The notes: generated from the letters alone by a model not told the origin. Shown: positions 1 through 8,356, numbered from the stretch's first letter. The stretch: 32,407 bases of DNA from Candidatus Villigracilaceae bacterium (GCA_026645935.1 JAPKMP010000033.1:1-32407), one strand, 5' to 3'. Numbers and translations are program-made.

Positions 1-9
1 GATGAGCTA

Positions 10-24
10 CCCCCCCCCCCCCCC
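10..24. repeat. Poly-C tract of 15 bases
   Basis: An uninterrupted run of 15 C lies about 20 bases beyond the stop codon of the LuxR-type regulator, on its downstream side. It is outside any gene I can support. It may be a real slippery tract or an assembly or sequencing artefact near a sequence end. Confidence 0.9.
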
Positions 25-43
25 TTAATTGTGCGCTCAGTTC

Positions 44-2770
44 TTATAACAGACCCAGTTCACGGGCGCGGGCTACGGCGTCAGTGCGGTTTTGAACGTG
101 TAGTTTGTCGAAAATAATTCGATTGTGCCCTTTGACGGTATTCAATGCCAAGAAAAGTCGCTTGCTGATCTCAAGATTCGACAATCCCTGGGCGATGAGG
201 CGCAGGACTTCCAACTCACGCGGACTTAACGCTTCGACCGCGCCCGGGGCTGGTTTGGCGGTACCCGCCGGTTGGGCAAAAGCTGACAGGAGTTTGCCCA
301 GATAAACGCGTAGTTCCTGCTGCTGGCTGCGAGGCTGTTTGTCGAACTGCACTTGAAACGCTGAAAGCAATGACCGCATCGGCTCGCCCTCATCCACAAA
401 AGTTCGGAAGTAGCCTTCGGGCTGGGCAAGAGACAGAACACGTTCCAGCGAGGCGAATGCCTGGGTTGTGCTGCCAAGCGCATGGTGGGCAAGAGCCGTC
501 ACGATCAGAATTTCAATCATGCTGCCCATTCTTTTTTGATCTTCCGCCGCTTTCAAAAGACGTTTCAACAATCCCAATGCATCTTGTATTGTGCGTTCTT
601 TGCGATTAACCCCATACTCAGCCAACAACACCCGCGCAAACGTGATGTGTTCGAACTCGCGTAAATAGCTGAGATCATCCTTCACCGTGAATCCATGCTC
701 GCGTACCCATTCTTGCGCGTTGGACAATCGCCCTTGTTTTAGATAAATCCTCACCTTCAAGGCATCGACGGGGCGTGTGTTGGGTATGAGGGATCGGACA
801 TAAAAGCGTTTGGCTTCTTCCAGGGAGTCGAGCGCAGAGTCCAACTCGCCCTCAGACTCCTTCAATCGAGCCTGGGCAAGATGTTTGCGATAAGACCAAT
901 CCTGCAGGACGGACTGCTGACCCAGATCCATGCTTTTCTGAAAGTGTTGCGCAGCAGATTCGTCTTCTTGCATTTCATGGTACAGCAGCGCCAAACCCAA
1001 ATGGTGATGCGCAATGATGCGCTGCGACTCTGCTTCGTGCTCAGAAGCAAGTTGCAGTGATCGTTGATAGGTTCTTAACGCTTCACGGAGATGTCCTTGG
1101 TCCGTCAGAATATCCGCTTTTCCAGAAGCGCTGGCAATGGCGAAAATGAAATTCCCAGCCTTTTGTGCATTCTCGATCCAGTCGCTCATGGATTTGCAGG
1201 CAGCGTCCAGATCACCATTCGACCAGTACGTGCCTCCCAAAATCGCATTGGTTTGGGCTCTCAAGAAATGGTCTTCTTCAGGGGCGAGTTTGATCGCGAG
1301 TTCCGCATACTTCACCGCGGCGGGAAAATCACCAACCGATTGGGCATTGTAGGTGCGGACCATCGCGATCCTGGCGGGCAGGGCACGAAATTGCTCTTCC
1401 ACCACGACAATCATTTCTTCCCTTGGACCTTCCAGGCAGCGTTCAGCATCTCTCAGACGGGACTCGCTGGACTCCACGTCACTGATATCCATATATCCCC
1501 ACGCGATCTGTGTACACAGTACGGGACGGGAGCGGATCACCCCCTCCGGTAACTGCTTCGCCCAACCCAGCCAGACCGCATACTGAAAACTCTCACTCAT
1601 TTCCTGCCAGTGCTTTTCAGCCAGCATCGCAGCTCTGCCGTGGTCTCCGGAACCAATGGCATGGTGAAATGCCTGAGCCGGATCATCATTCTTTTCATAC
1701 CATTCGCTGGCACGGAGGTGATAACCGGCGATCTCTTCTGGTGCCCGGCTTTGTCCCAGTCGCTGGCGTAGTAAACTTCCAAAGAGATGATGATACCGAT
1801 ACCAACATCGCTCATTGTCCAGCGGGCTGATGAAAAGGTTATTGTGCTCGAGATGTTCCAAAGTATCTCGTCCAAATGCCGAAGGATCAAGCAGGATGGC
1901 ATCGCAAAGGGGACCGCACATGCGGTCAAGAATGGATGTGCGCAAAAGGAAGTTCTGAATTTTTTCGGTCTGCTGGTTTAAGACTTCCTCGACCAGATAA
2001 TCCAGCACGAAATGGTGGCTGCCGGTAAAGGATTTTATGAAGCTCCTGGTATCTTTATGCCCCTGCATGGAAATGGCAGCAAGTTGCAACCCGGCGATCC
2101 ATCCTTCCGTTCGGGCTTCCAGGGCGGCGACGTCTTCTGCTGAAAGGCTTAAGCCCATGACCTGGTTGAGGAATTCGGCGGCTTCGGAGTCCGTAAAACG
2201 CAAGTCTGCAGCCCGCAGGCTGGTCAATTGATCGCGGGCACGCAATCGGGCCAGCGGTAGATTTGGATCCTCACGGGTGGTGAGTACCAGGTGCAATTGT
2301 GGCGGCATGTGCTCCAGCAAGAAGGTTAGCGCTTTGCCAACCGGTTTGTCTTCAATCACATGGTAGTCGTCCAGGACGAGAATGAAATTATCCGGGATCG
2401 TGGCGATTTCATTGATAAGAATCGTCATGACCGGTTCAATCAGCAGTGGCTTCGGGGACTGGACTAATCGCATCGCCTCAGTTCCAATATTCGGAAAAAT
2501 CGTCTGCACAGCGGTGATGAGATAGCTCAGAAAGCGTACGAGGTCATTATCTCCTTCGTCCAGTGATAACCAGGCGACGGATTTCTTGGAGCTCGAGATC
2601 CATTCTCTGACCAATGTGGTTTTACCAAAGCCGGCGGGAGCAGAGATAAGGGTTAATTTATGTCCCAGAGATAATCCATCTGTAAGTTGTTTGATCAAGG
2701 GGGAACGGACTACTACTTTGGAAGGAAGGGGTGGGATGTAGAATTTGGTGGTCAGAATTTGGATAGCCAT
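44..2770 (-). CDS. LuxR/MalT-type ATP-dependent transcriptional regulator
   Basis: Large signal-responsive regulator of the MalT (STAND ATPase) type, about 908 aa. The N-terminal nucleotide-binding domain shows a Walker A motif (SAPAGFGKTTLV, near residue 50) and a Walker B-like LVLDDYH. A long helical, TPR-like middle follows, and a C-terminal LuxR helix-turn-helix of about 60 residues begins at LSPRELEVLRLIAQGLSN. In this family inducer and ATP binding drive oligomerisation and DNA binding; the inducer here is unknown. I chose the ATG at 2770 over the in-frame ATG at 2794. A consensus TATAAT lies six bases upstream of 2770, and the 2794 codon falls inside a perfect inverted repeat. No Shine-Dalgarno precedes either start, so the message may be leaderless. 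The gene stands alone and its targets are not evident from the neighbours. Confidence 0.93.
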   Translation of the reverse strand: MAIQILTTKFYIPPLPSKVVVRSPLIKQLTDGLSLGHKLTLISAPAGFGKTTLVREWISSSKKSVAWLSLDEGDNDLVRFLSYLITAVQTIFPNIGTEAMRLVQSPKPLLIEPVMTILINEIATIPDNFILVLDDYHVIEDKPVGKALTFLLEHMPPQLHLVLTTREDPNLPLARLRARDQLTSLRAADLRFTDSEAAEFLNQVMGLSLSAEDVAALEARTEGWIAGLQLAAISMQGHKDTRSFIKSFTGSHHFVLDYLVEEVLNQQTEKIQNFLLRTSILDRMCGPLCDAILLDPSAFGRDTLEHLEHNNLFISPLDNERCWYRYHHLFGSLLRQRLGQSRAPEEIAGYHLRASEWYEKNDDPAQAFHHAIGSGDHGRAAMLAEKHWQEMSESFQYAVWLGWAKQLPEGVIRSRPVLCTQIAWGYMDISDVESSESRLRDAERCLEGPREEMIVVVEEQFRALPARIAMVRTYNAQSVGDFPAAVKYAELAIKLAPEEDHFLRAQTNAILGGTYWSNGDLDAACKSMSDWIENAQKAGNFIFAIASASGKADILTDQGHLREALRTYQRSLQLASEHEAESQRIIAHHHLGLALLYHEMQEDESAAQHFQKSMDLGQQSVLQDWSYRKHLAQARLKESEGELDSALDSLEEAKRFYVRSLIPNTRPVDALKVRIYLKQGRLSNAQEWVREHGFTVKDDLSYLREFEHITFARVLLAEYGVNRKERTIQDALGLLKRLLKAAEDQKRMGSMIEILIVTALAHHALGSTTQAFASLERVLSLAQPEGYFRTFVDEGEPMRSLLSAFQVQFDKQPRSQQQELRVYLGKLLSAFAQPAGTAKPAPGAVEALSPRELEVLRLIAQGLSNLEISKRLFLALNTVKGHNRIIFDKLHVQNRTDAVARARELGLL

Positions 2771-2776
2771 GATTAA

Positions 2777-2782
2777 ATTATA
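2777..2782 (-). promoter_or_regulatory. -10 box of the LuxR-type regulator gene
   Basis: TATAAT on the minus strand, separated by six bases from the ATG at 2770. Transcription would start at or beside the A of the start codon, giving a leaderless mRNA. The -35 position falls inside the adjacent inverted repeat and matches the consensus poorly, which would suit an activator-dependent promoter. Confidence 0.5.
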
Positions 2783-2791
2783 TATCCGAAT

Positions 2792-2815
2792 CATAAACCA
2801 CTCAGATGGTTTATG
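2792..2815. promoter_or_regulatory. Inverted repeat, candidate operator
   Basis: A perfect 9-bp inverted repeat (CATAAACCA, six-base spacer, TGGTTTATG) covers the -35 position of the regulator promoter. The spacing suits a dimeric regulator, so autoregulation is plausible. The seen fact is the palindrome; binding is inferred. Confidence 0.55.
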
Positions 2816-2991
2816 GAGTTTTACTATCTAGACTATCCAAGGTTTCAGCCTTTGTGGCCGCCAGGTAAAAATGGTTGGGGCGAATTTCCAAGCAACGGGT
2901 AAATTTGAAAACCTATAAATCGAAATATTCAGAATTACAAAATTGATTTTATTAATGCTAAATCCCGGACGCAATGAACCTCCTTACCTGG

Positions 2992-3666
2992 TCACCACAC
3001 AAACGGGATCAACCGATACCTGACCTTTTGTTTATACTCCACATATCCCGGCAATTCCTGTTCCAATGCCTTCTCTTCGTCCAAAATGCGGAAGACGATG
3101 ATGGGGATGATCGCCAGCGCGGGGATGACCGCCCACCATGAGCCGAGCACGACCGGCGAAACGATGTACAAGATGGTCATGCCGACGTACATGGGGTGAC
3201 GGACGACGCCGTACACATCAGTATCCACGACCTTTTGGCTTTCCGCCACTTCGATGACGCGCGAAAGAAAACTGTTGACCTGCATGGTGCGGAAGACGAG
3301 CAGGTAGCTGAGGAACAATACCACACCGGCGGCTACGGAAATCCACGCGGGCATGTTCGACCAGCCCAAGCGGATATCGAAACCGGGAATGATATAGGCA
3401 AGGACGAACGTCAACGCGGAGAGACCGATGATCCGGCGCTGCTCGCTGCGTTCTTCGCGCATCTTCATCCGGCGTTCGAGCAGGGCGGGGTCGTTCTTCA
3501 TAAAATAAGCCAGCACAAAGAGCATCGGAACGAACAGGATGCCGATGTACATCCATGCCTGCCAGTATCTCCACGTCCCTGCCGGGAGGAAGAACAGGAG
3601 AGCAAACATGATCACACCGCCGAACAGGCGGCTGAGGACGGTCATCAACAGCTTTGAGTGGGACAT
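2992..3666 (-). CDS. Isoprenylcysteine carboxyl methyltransferase family membrane protein
   Basis: About 224 aa, with several hydrophobic segments and the family signature YGVVRHPMYVGM (RHPxY) in the C-terminal third, followed by a last membrane segment and a conserved-looking ELPGYVEYKQKVRYRLIPF tail. ICMT/PEMT-fold proteins use S-adenosylmethionine to methylate lipid or thiol substrates in the membrane; the bacterial substrate cannot be told from sequence. The ATG at 3666 is preferred over 3678 because GGAGGA lies just upstream of it, and the 3678 ATG would overlap that ribosome binding site. It follows pckA on the same strand but is separated from it by an intrinsic terminator, so it is probably transcribed alone. 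Confidence 0.85.
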   Translation of the reverse strand: MSHSKLLMTVLSRLFGGVIMFALLFFLPAGTWRYWQAWMYIGILFVPMLFVLAYFMKNDPALLERRMKMREERSEQRRIIGLSALTFVLAYIIPGFDIRLGWSNMPAWISVAAGVVLFLSYLLVFRTMQVNSFLSRVIEVAESQKVVDTDVYGVVRHPMYVGMTILYIVSPVVLGSWWAVIPALAIIPIIVFRILDEEKALEQELPGYVEYKQKVRYRLIPFVW

Positions 3667-3684
3667 TTGATCCTCCATGCATTT

Positions 3685-3712
3685 ATAGTACGCCTGTTCT
3701 CGCCGAATTCAA
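3685..3712 (-). promoter_or_regulatory. Possible promoter of the ICMT-like gene
   Basis: Minus-strand TTGAAT (3712-3707), a 16-base spacer, then TACTAT (3690-3685), about 20 bases before the ATG at 3666. Both boxes match consensus at four of six positions. It lies just beyond the pckA terminator, as expected for an independent unit. Confidence 0.4.
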
Positions 3713-3737
3713 AGATGACAAACCTCACACTTGAAAC

Positions 3738-3768
3738 AAAAAAGCCGGGCGCTTTTCGACAACCCGGC
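3738..3768 (-). terminator. Intrinsic terminator of pckA
   Basis: On the minus strand a six-base G/C stem (GCCGGG, 13-base loop, CCCGGC) is followed directly by six T. It lies about 140 bases beyond the pckA stop. Confidence 0.8.
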
Positions 3769-3834
3769 ATTCCAAACCTACCCATCTCTTTCAACTTTCC
3801 TCTTCCACCCCTTATCCTTCCATCACCAGTCCAC

Positions 3835-3885
3835 CCGTCCTTCGACTAAGCTCACGCGTGCCTGCGCACGGTGCAGGCAGGACGG
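3835..3885. repeat. Long hairpin downstream of pckA
   Basis: CCGTCC (3835-3840) pairs with GGACGG (3880-3885), and inside it TGCCTGC (3859-3865) pairs perfectly with GCAGGCA (3873-3879) around a seven-base loop. An 18-base bulge containing TTCGACTAAGCTCA sits on one side. There is no T run, so it is more likely a REP-like extragenic palindrome in the pckA 3' UTR than a terminator. Confidence 0.55.
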
Positions 3886-3909
3886 CAATCACCAATTACC
3901 AATCTCCAA

Positions 3910-5556
3910 TTACATTCTGGGTCCCGCCTCGATCACATCCTGCGAGGTTTCGTCTGTGAATTTGGCAAAGTTCTGGATGAAGCGCGAGGCGAGGTCTTTA
4001 TATCGCCGGTCGTATTCCGCTTTATCCCCCCATGAAGCGGACGGGTCGAGGACATCGTCGGGCACATCCGGGCAGGTCATTGGCACTTCGAAGCCGAAGA
4101 TGGGGTCTTTCTTGAACTTCACGTGATCGAGTTTCCCGTTCAGCGCCGCATTGAGCAGGGCGCGCGTATGCTTGATGGAAATGCGCTTCCCCACCCCGTA
4201 AGGTCCGCCCACCCAGCCGGTGTTGACCAGCCAGCACTTCACGTTGTAGCGTTCGATCTTGTTTCGAAGCAGTTCCGCATACCTGGAGGGATGATGCACC
4301 ATGAACGGACCGCCGAAGCAGGCGGAGAACGTGATGGAAGGCTCTTTGCCCAACCCCGCCTCGGTCCCTGCGAGTTTGGCAGTATACCCCGAAATGAACT
4401 GGTACATCGCCTGGGGCGTGGTCAACTTTGCGATCGGCGGCATGACGCCGTTCGCATCACACGTGAGGAAGACGATATTCTTCGGATGCCCGGCTTTCTT
4501 CTCCGGGACGGCGTTGGCGATGAACTCGAGCGGGTACGAAGCGCGCGTGTTTTCCGTGATCGATTCATCGTTGAGGTCGATCTTGCGCGTCACCGGGTCG
4601 AATGGGACGTTCTCGAGGATCGTGCCGAACATTTTCGTGGTGGCGTAAATTTGAGGTTCGGCGGCCTCGGAAAGCCCGATGACCTTTGCATAGCATCCAC
4701 CCTCGTAGTTGAAGACTCCGTCGTCGCTCCAGCCGTGTTCATCGTCCCCGATGAGGCGGCGTTTTGGGTCCGCGGAAAGGGTCGTTTTGCCGGTTCCGCT
4801 CAACCCGAAGAACAAAGCCACATCGTTGGGGTCGTCCGGGCTGACGTTCGCAGAGCAATGCATGGACATCACTCCCTGCAAGGGCAGCAGGTAATTGAGC
4901 AAGGTGAATATTGACTTCTTTAATTCGCCCGCGTAGGCGGTATTCCCGACGATTGCCAGCTTGCGTTCGTAGTTAAGGACAATAAACGTCTCACCCGCTG
5001 TGCCGTCGACGGAAGGACTGGCTTTATATCCCGGCGCGCTGACCACGGTAAATTCCGGGACGAAACGCTTGTATTCCTCCAAAGTCTGCGGCGGGATGAA
5101 CATATTTCGGATGAACATGCTGTGCCAGGCATGCTCGGTGATGAAGCGGATCGGCAGGCGATAATTCTCATCCGCGCCCACGTATACATCCTGCACGAAA
5201 AGATCCTTGCTTTGATAATAGCCCAATAGCCGCGTATATAGTCCTTCGAACTTTTCGCTGTCAAAAGGCTTGTTATATGTCCCCCACCAGATGTAATTCT
5301 CCGAATCGGCATGCCGGACCGTGAACTTGTCATTCGCGGAACGCCCCGTATGCTTGCCGGTATGAGCCACGAAAGCGCCGCCCGATGAGGTAACCCCCTC
5401 GCTGCGAAAGACCGCCTCTTCGTACAACGCCTCCATCGAGAGGTTCCAATAGGCGAGCCGCAGGTTCCCCACTCCATGATTCGAAAGGTTGAAATCCGCC
5501 TTCCTCGCCTGGGCGACGGATTCGGCCGGGGTCTTGATGTTAAGCAAATTGCCCAT
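3910..5556 (-). CDS. pckA: Phosphoenolpyruvate carboxykinase (ATP)
   Basis: Converts oxaloacetate and ATP to phosphoenolpyruvate, CO2 and ADP (EC 4.1.1.49), the first committed step of gluconeogenesis, in the cytosol. The 548-aa length fits the ATP-dependent family. Visible motifs are the P-loop GLSGTGKTTLS (residues 251-261), the metal-binding GDDEHGW (270-276), MHCSANVS (about 232-239) and the N-terminal HTGRSANDKF region (about 69-78). An AAGGA ribosome binding site precedes the ATG. It starts 42 bases after the stop of the aminotransferase gene on the same strand, so the two probably form one transcript linking amino-acid carbon (aspartate to oxaloacetate) to gluconeogenesis. A strong terminator follows. 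Confidence 0.97.
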   Translation of the reverse strand: MGNLLNIKTPAESVAQARKADFNLSNHGVGNLRLAYWNLSMEALYEEAVFRSEGVTSSGGAFVAHTGKHTGRSANDKFTVRHADSENYIWWGTYNKPFDSEKFEGLYTRLLGYYQSKDLFVQDVYVGADENYRLPIRFITEHAWHSMFIRNMFIPPQTLEEYKRFVPEFTVVSAPGYKASPSVDGTAGETFIVLNYERKLAIVGNTAYAGELKKSIFTLLNYLLPLQGVMSMHCSANVSPDDPNDVALFFGLSGTGKTTLSADPKRRLIGDDEHGWSDDGVFNYEGGCYAKVIGLSEAAEPQIYATTKMFGTILENVPFDPVTRKIDLNDESITENTRASYPLEFIANAVPEKKAGHPKNIVFLTCDANGVMPPIAKLTTPQAMYQFISGYTAKLAGTEAGLGKEPSITFSACFGGPFMVHHPSRYAELLRNKIERYNVKCWLVNTGWVGGPYGVGKRISIKHTRALLNAALNGKLDHVKFKKDPIFGFEVPMTCPDVPDDVLDPSASWGDKAEYDRRYKDLASRFIQNFAKFTDETSQDVIEAGPRM

Positions 5557-5598
5557 ACATAAATTCCTTTCTCTCCTCTATAGTTTTGTTCCTTGCTT

Positions 5599-6816
5599 TC
5601 AATTCCAATCTCGAATCATTTTCCTGTCGCCGATGTAGATCTCGTTGGGAGAGGTCATGTCGAGCGCCCAGCGGATGCGCGCCAGGCCCTCGGTCACCTC
5701 AGGCGCTGAACCGGCGAACGATATGCGGATGTGCCCCTCCATGCCGAATTCCCTCCCGGGAACCGTGACCACCATTGCCTTTTTCAAAAGGAAACGAGAT
5801 ATCTCCACGGAATTATTGTTGAACGCGCGTAGGTCCGGGAGCGCGTAGAACGTTCCCTGAGGCTCGATCAGTCGCGCGCCGGAGAAGGACTTCATTTCCT
5901 GCAATAACACATTGCGGTTATTCTCGATTTGCAATCGCAGCGATTCGACGACCGATTGCAAACCGTTCAACGCGCCTTCAGCGGCCGCCTGCGCAATGGG
6001 CGACACGCATGAAGTTGTCTGCGCAAGAACGTTGGTCATCACGCGGACCAACTCGCGCGGCGCGACCACCCATCCGATTCGAAAGCCCGTCATCCCGTAC
6101 AGTTTTGCAACTCCGTTGACCACGATGATGTTCGAGTCTTCGATATCGTTCTTCGAGAATGCATACGCGGGCGTGGCGACATTTCTATCGAAGGTCAATT
6201 TATGATAGATATCGTCGCAGACCATGAAGATGCCCTTCTTCTCGCATAAATCCACGATCTTCTCGATCAAACTGTCCGGGTAGATCGCCCCGGAGGGGTT
6301 GTTCGGGCTGTTGATGATGATCGCGCGCGTGGAGGAGGAGATCGCCCGTTCGATATCCTCGAAGCGGGGAATGAAGGTCCCGTCCTCGGGCGTGACCACC
6401 ACGGGGATTCCCAGGCACATCCTGATCATTTCGGGGTAGGAAACCCAATACGGCGCGATCACGATCACTTCGTCCTGCGGGTTTAGGATGGAATAGAAAA
6501 TATTGAAGAGCGATTGCTTCGCCCCATTGGTGATGATCACATTTTCCGGGGCGACGAGGCGGTTGTAGTTTTCTTCCGTGTAGCGAATGACCGCCTTCTT
6601 CATCGATGGCAATCCATCCGGCGGCGTGTACTTGACCTCGCCGCTCGAAAGTCTTGCGCCTGAAGCCAGCACGGCGCTGAATGGCGTTTTGTTCCTTGGT
6701 TCGCCGATTCCCAGGTTGATCACGGCCTCGCCGCGTTCCTTCAACAGCCTTGCCTCTTCGTTCAAGGCAAGGGTCGGGGATTCGGCAATCTCACTTGCCA
6801 GTTTGCTGAGTTTCAT
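5599..6816 (-). CDS. Class I/II pyridoxal-phosphate aminotransferase (aspartate aminotransferase-like)
   Basis: A 405-aa fold-type I aminotransferase. The PLP-binding lysine is in GVAKLYGMTGFRIGW (Lys near 238); NNPSGAIYP (172-180) and the TNGAKQSLFN stretch (about 97-106) are also typical. It resembles subgroup I-gamma aspartate or prephenate aminotransferases, but substrate specificity cannot be fixed by eye. An AGGAG ribosome binding site lies six bases before the ATG. It is immediately upstream of pckA in the same direction, which favours an oxaloacetate-forming reaction. A REP-like repeat occupies its upstream region, so its promoter must lie within or beside that repeat. Confidence 0.93.
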   Translation of the reverse strand: MKLSKLASEIAESPTLALNEEARLLKERGEAVINLGIGEPRNKTPFSAVLASGARLSSGEVKYTPPDGLPSMKKAVIRYTEENYNRLVAPENVIITNGAKQSLFNIFYSILNPQDEVIVIAPYWVSYPEMIRMCLGIPVVVTPEDGTFIPRFEDIERAISSSTRAIIINSPNNPSGAIYPDSLIEKIVDLCEKKGIFMVCDDIYHKLTFDRNVATPAYAFSKNDIEDSNIIVVNGVAKLYGMTGFRIGWVVAPRELVRVMTNVLAQTTSCVSPIAQAAAEGALNGLQSVVESLRLQIENNRNVLLQEMKSFSGARLIEPQGTFYALPDLRAFNNNSVEISRFLLKKAMVVTVPGREFGMEGHIRISFAGSAPEVTEGLARIRWALDMTSPNEIYIGDRKMIRDWN

Positions 6817-6834
6817 GTTGCTCCTAGAAAATCA

Positions 6835-6915
6835 TGTCATTGCGAGGCGAGACCGAAGCGATCTCCCGCACATTTCGAGATTGCTTCGCCCGAAACACGC
6901 CGCTCGCAGCGACAT
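6835..6915. repeat. REP-like extragenic palindromic repeat, copy 1
   Basis: The ends are inverted versions of each other (TCATTGCGAGGCGA at the left, CTCGCAGCGACA at the right), with GAAGCGATCTC and GAGATTGCTTCG facing each other inside. The same ends recur at 9321-9361 and 21743-21817. This is a dispersed intergenic repeat able to fold into a hairpin. Confidence 0.8.
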
Positions 6916-6921
6916 GGATGT

Positions 6922-6956
6922 AAACAAAAACTGGTCAGAGAATCTCCTCCGACCAG
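6922..6956 (-). terminator. Intrinsic terminator of the PLD-like lipoprotein gene
   Basis: On the minus strand CTGGTC pairs with GACCAG and, after one mismatch, GAG with CTC, closing a six-base loop. TTTTTGTTT follows directly. It lies about 75 bases beyond the gene's stop. Confidence 0.75.
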
Positions 6957-6970
6957 ATACACTTGCATAC

Positions 6971-7003
6971 CCGCAGTTTGCGGCTGACAATATAAATTGT
7001 CAG
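6971..7003. other. Two adjacent small hairpins
   Basis: CCGCA (6971-6975) pairs with TGCGG (6979-6983), and CTGACAAT (6984-6991) pairs perfectly with ATTGTCAG (6996-7003) around ATAA. Both lie between the PLD gene stop and its terminator. Their role is unknown; mRNA 3'-end protection is one possibility. Confidence 0.6.
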
Positions 7004-7030
7004 TCATTGCGATCATGGTGCGATTATACC

Positions 7031-8260
7031 CTAATCACATGTGAACGCCCCCACGGCGGGGTCGCCTGCCTGACCCCAAAGTTTTTGAAACTCCTGCAGA
7101 TACAGCGCGGCGATCTCCGGGTTATCCATTATGATCACATTTTCCTCGTTCTCTTCGTCCGCGCTGGAGGAGAAATTGAGCGAGCCGGTGATGACAATGC
7201 TGTCATCGACGACAACGATCTTGTGGTGCAAGAAACTTCCGTTGCCGTCCTGCCGCACCGGGACTCCCGCGCACCAGAACGTCCTCAACTCGGAACGCGG
7301 GCTGTTACTGCCGAAGGTTTCGAACACTCCCTGCACATCCACCCCGGCGGCGGCCCGGTCGATCATTGCCTGAGCCAGCGGATAATCGGTGAACGAGAAT
7401 GCCAAAAAGCGGATGCTGGTCTGCGCGTCGTTCACAATGGCGATAAGGTTGCTGACCGCTCCGTCCTCCGGGGAAAAGATCACCTGAACCGGCGTGCCGT
7501 TCAAGATCGCCCATTGATTGTTCATCGTCGAAGGCGCGCGCGGACCCAACTGGGCATTCCATAATTCCTCCCACTCCCTTTCATAGATAAAAGCGATCTC
7601 CGGTGAATGAAGGACGATGACGTTATTGTTTTGTTTGTAGATTCCATTGACGGTGATGTTCGTGGAGCCTGTCCACAAAATCTGGCGGTCGAAGATCCAG
7701 AATTTATTATGCATCAAGGCGGAACGCCCCGCATCGTCCTTGACCTCGATTCCGCCAGCCATCAGACGGGTGAACTGCCCCCGGTTCGGCTGCGCATCGA
7801 TTCCCAGTCCGTTCTTGTCGTCCGTGACCCAGCGCACGTCCACGCCGCGGTTCCTGGCGGCGATCAATGCATCCGCTACGCGCGGCAGGTTGAACTCGAA
7901 GGATGCAATGTGAATGCTGGTTTGCGCCGTATTGATGAAGCCGAGCAGTTTTTCCTCGATCGAGCCCGCCGGATTATTCGGGTCCTTCATGGTGAGGGGA
8001 TCTGTGAAATACACTTCCCACTGCATGGCGGGTGGAGGAGAAGTCGGCGTCTCGGTGATTATCGGCAAACCAGGTGTGGGCGTTTCCGTTATCGGGATGA
8101 TGATCTGCGGCGTGTCGGTAATCGGAATGATAATGGGCGGCGGCGTGTCGCTTGCAAAGAACGGAATTTGAGTGACCGGTACGTAAGGGGTGCCGAAATC
8201 CATGGGCGCGCAGGTAGCGACAAATAGAATGGCTGGGAAGATTGCGAGATATCTTTTCAT
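7031..8260 (-). CDS. Secreted phospholipase D-like protein with two HKD motifs
   Basis: A 409-aa PLD-superfamily protein with two catalytic HKD motifs: His184-Lys186-Asp191 with GSTN at 198-201, and His345-Lys347-Asp352 with GSLN at 359-362. Two motifs in one chain match the complete active site of phospholipases, cardiolipin synthases and Nuc-like nucleases. The N-terminus is a signal sequence ending at Cys17 (FVATC), a near-lipobox with an unusual Thr before the Cys. Residues 38-78 form a Pro/Thr-rich linker of repeats such as IIIPITDTPQ and IIIPITETPT. The protein is therefore probably exported and tethered, acting outside the membrane on lipid or extracellular DNA; which one cannot be told. 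No clear ribosome binding site is visible before the ATG. It follows fabD after a terminator and has its own terminator. Confidence 0.88.
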   Translation of the reverse strand: MKRYLAIFPAILFVATCAPMDFGTPYVPVTQIPFFASDTPPPIIIPITDTPQIIIPITETPTPGLPIITETPTSPPPAMQWEVYFTDPLTMKDPNNPAGSIEEKLLGFINTAQTSIHIASFEFNLPRVADALIAARNRGVDVRWVTDDKNGLGIDAQPNRGQFTRLMAGGIEVKDDAGRSALMHNKFWIFDRQILWTGSTNITVNGIYKQNNNVIVLHSPEIAFIYEREWEELWNAQLGPRAPSTMNNQWAILNGTPVQVIFSPEDGAVSNLIAIVNDAQTSIRFLAFSFTDYPLAQAMIDRAAAGVDVQGVFETFGSNSPRSELRTFWCAGVPVRQDGNGSFLHHKIVVVDDSIVITGSLNFSSSADEENEENVIIMDNPEIAALYLQEFQKLWGQAGDPAVGAFTCD

Positions 8261-8283
8261 GGTTTGAGAAATGTCCCGGATTC

Positions 8284-8325
8284 AAAAGCGGCGGCTGCCC
8301 AATTGTACCGGATGCAGCTGCCGCC
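8284..8325 (-). terminator. Probable intrinsic terminator of fabD
   Basis: On the minus strand GGCGGC pairs with GCCGCC, with an inner TGC/GCA pairing after a three-base bulge. GCTTTTG follows. It lies about 32 bases beyond the fabD stop. Confidence 0.6.
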
Positions 8326-8356
8326 TTATATACCACGAAGATGTTTCAAACAATCC

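Noticed and set aside
3731-4126. 131-codon plus-strand frame downstream of pckA
   Set aside because: It covers the pckA terminator and hairpin, then runs antisense to pckA; composition shows no coding character.
4123-4914. 263-codon plus-strand open frame opposite pckA
   Set aside because: It lies wholly antisense to a clear pckA gene; the protein is Arg/Gly/His-rich with no motif, as expected for a shadow frame in G+C-rich DNA.
6587-7564. 325-codon plus-strand open frame spanning the aminotransferase start, an intergenic repeat and the PLD gene end
   Set aside because: It crosses two real minus-strand genes, a REP-like repeat and a terminator; no family features.
8045-8150. Tandem GGCGTGTCGGTAATCGG-type repeats as a separate repeat element
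   Set aside because: They are in frame and encode the Pro/Thr linker of the PLD-like lipoprotein.
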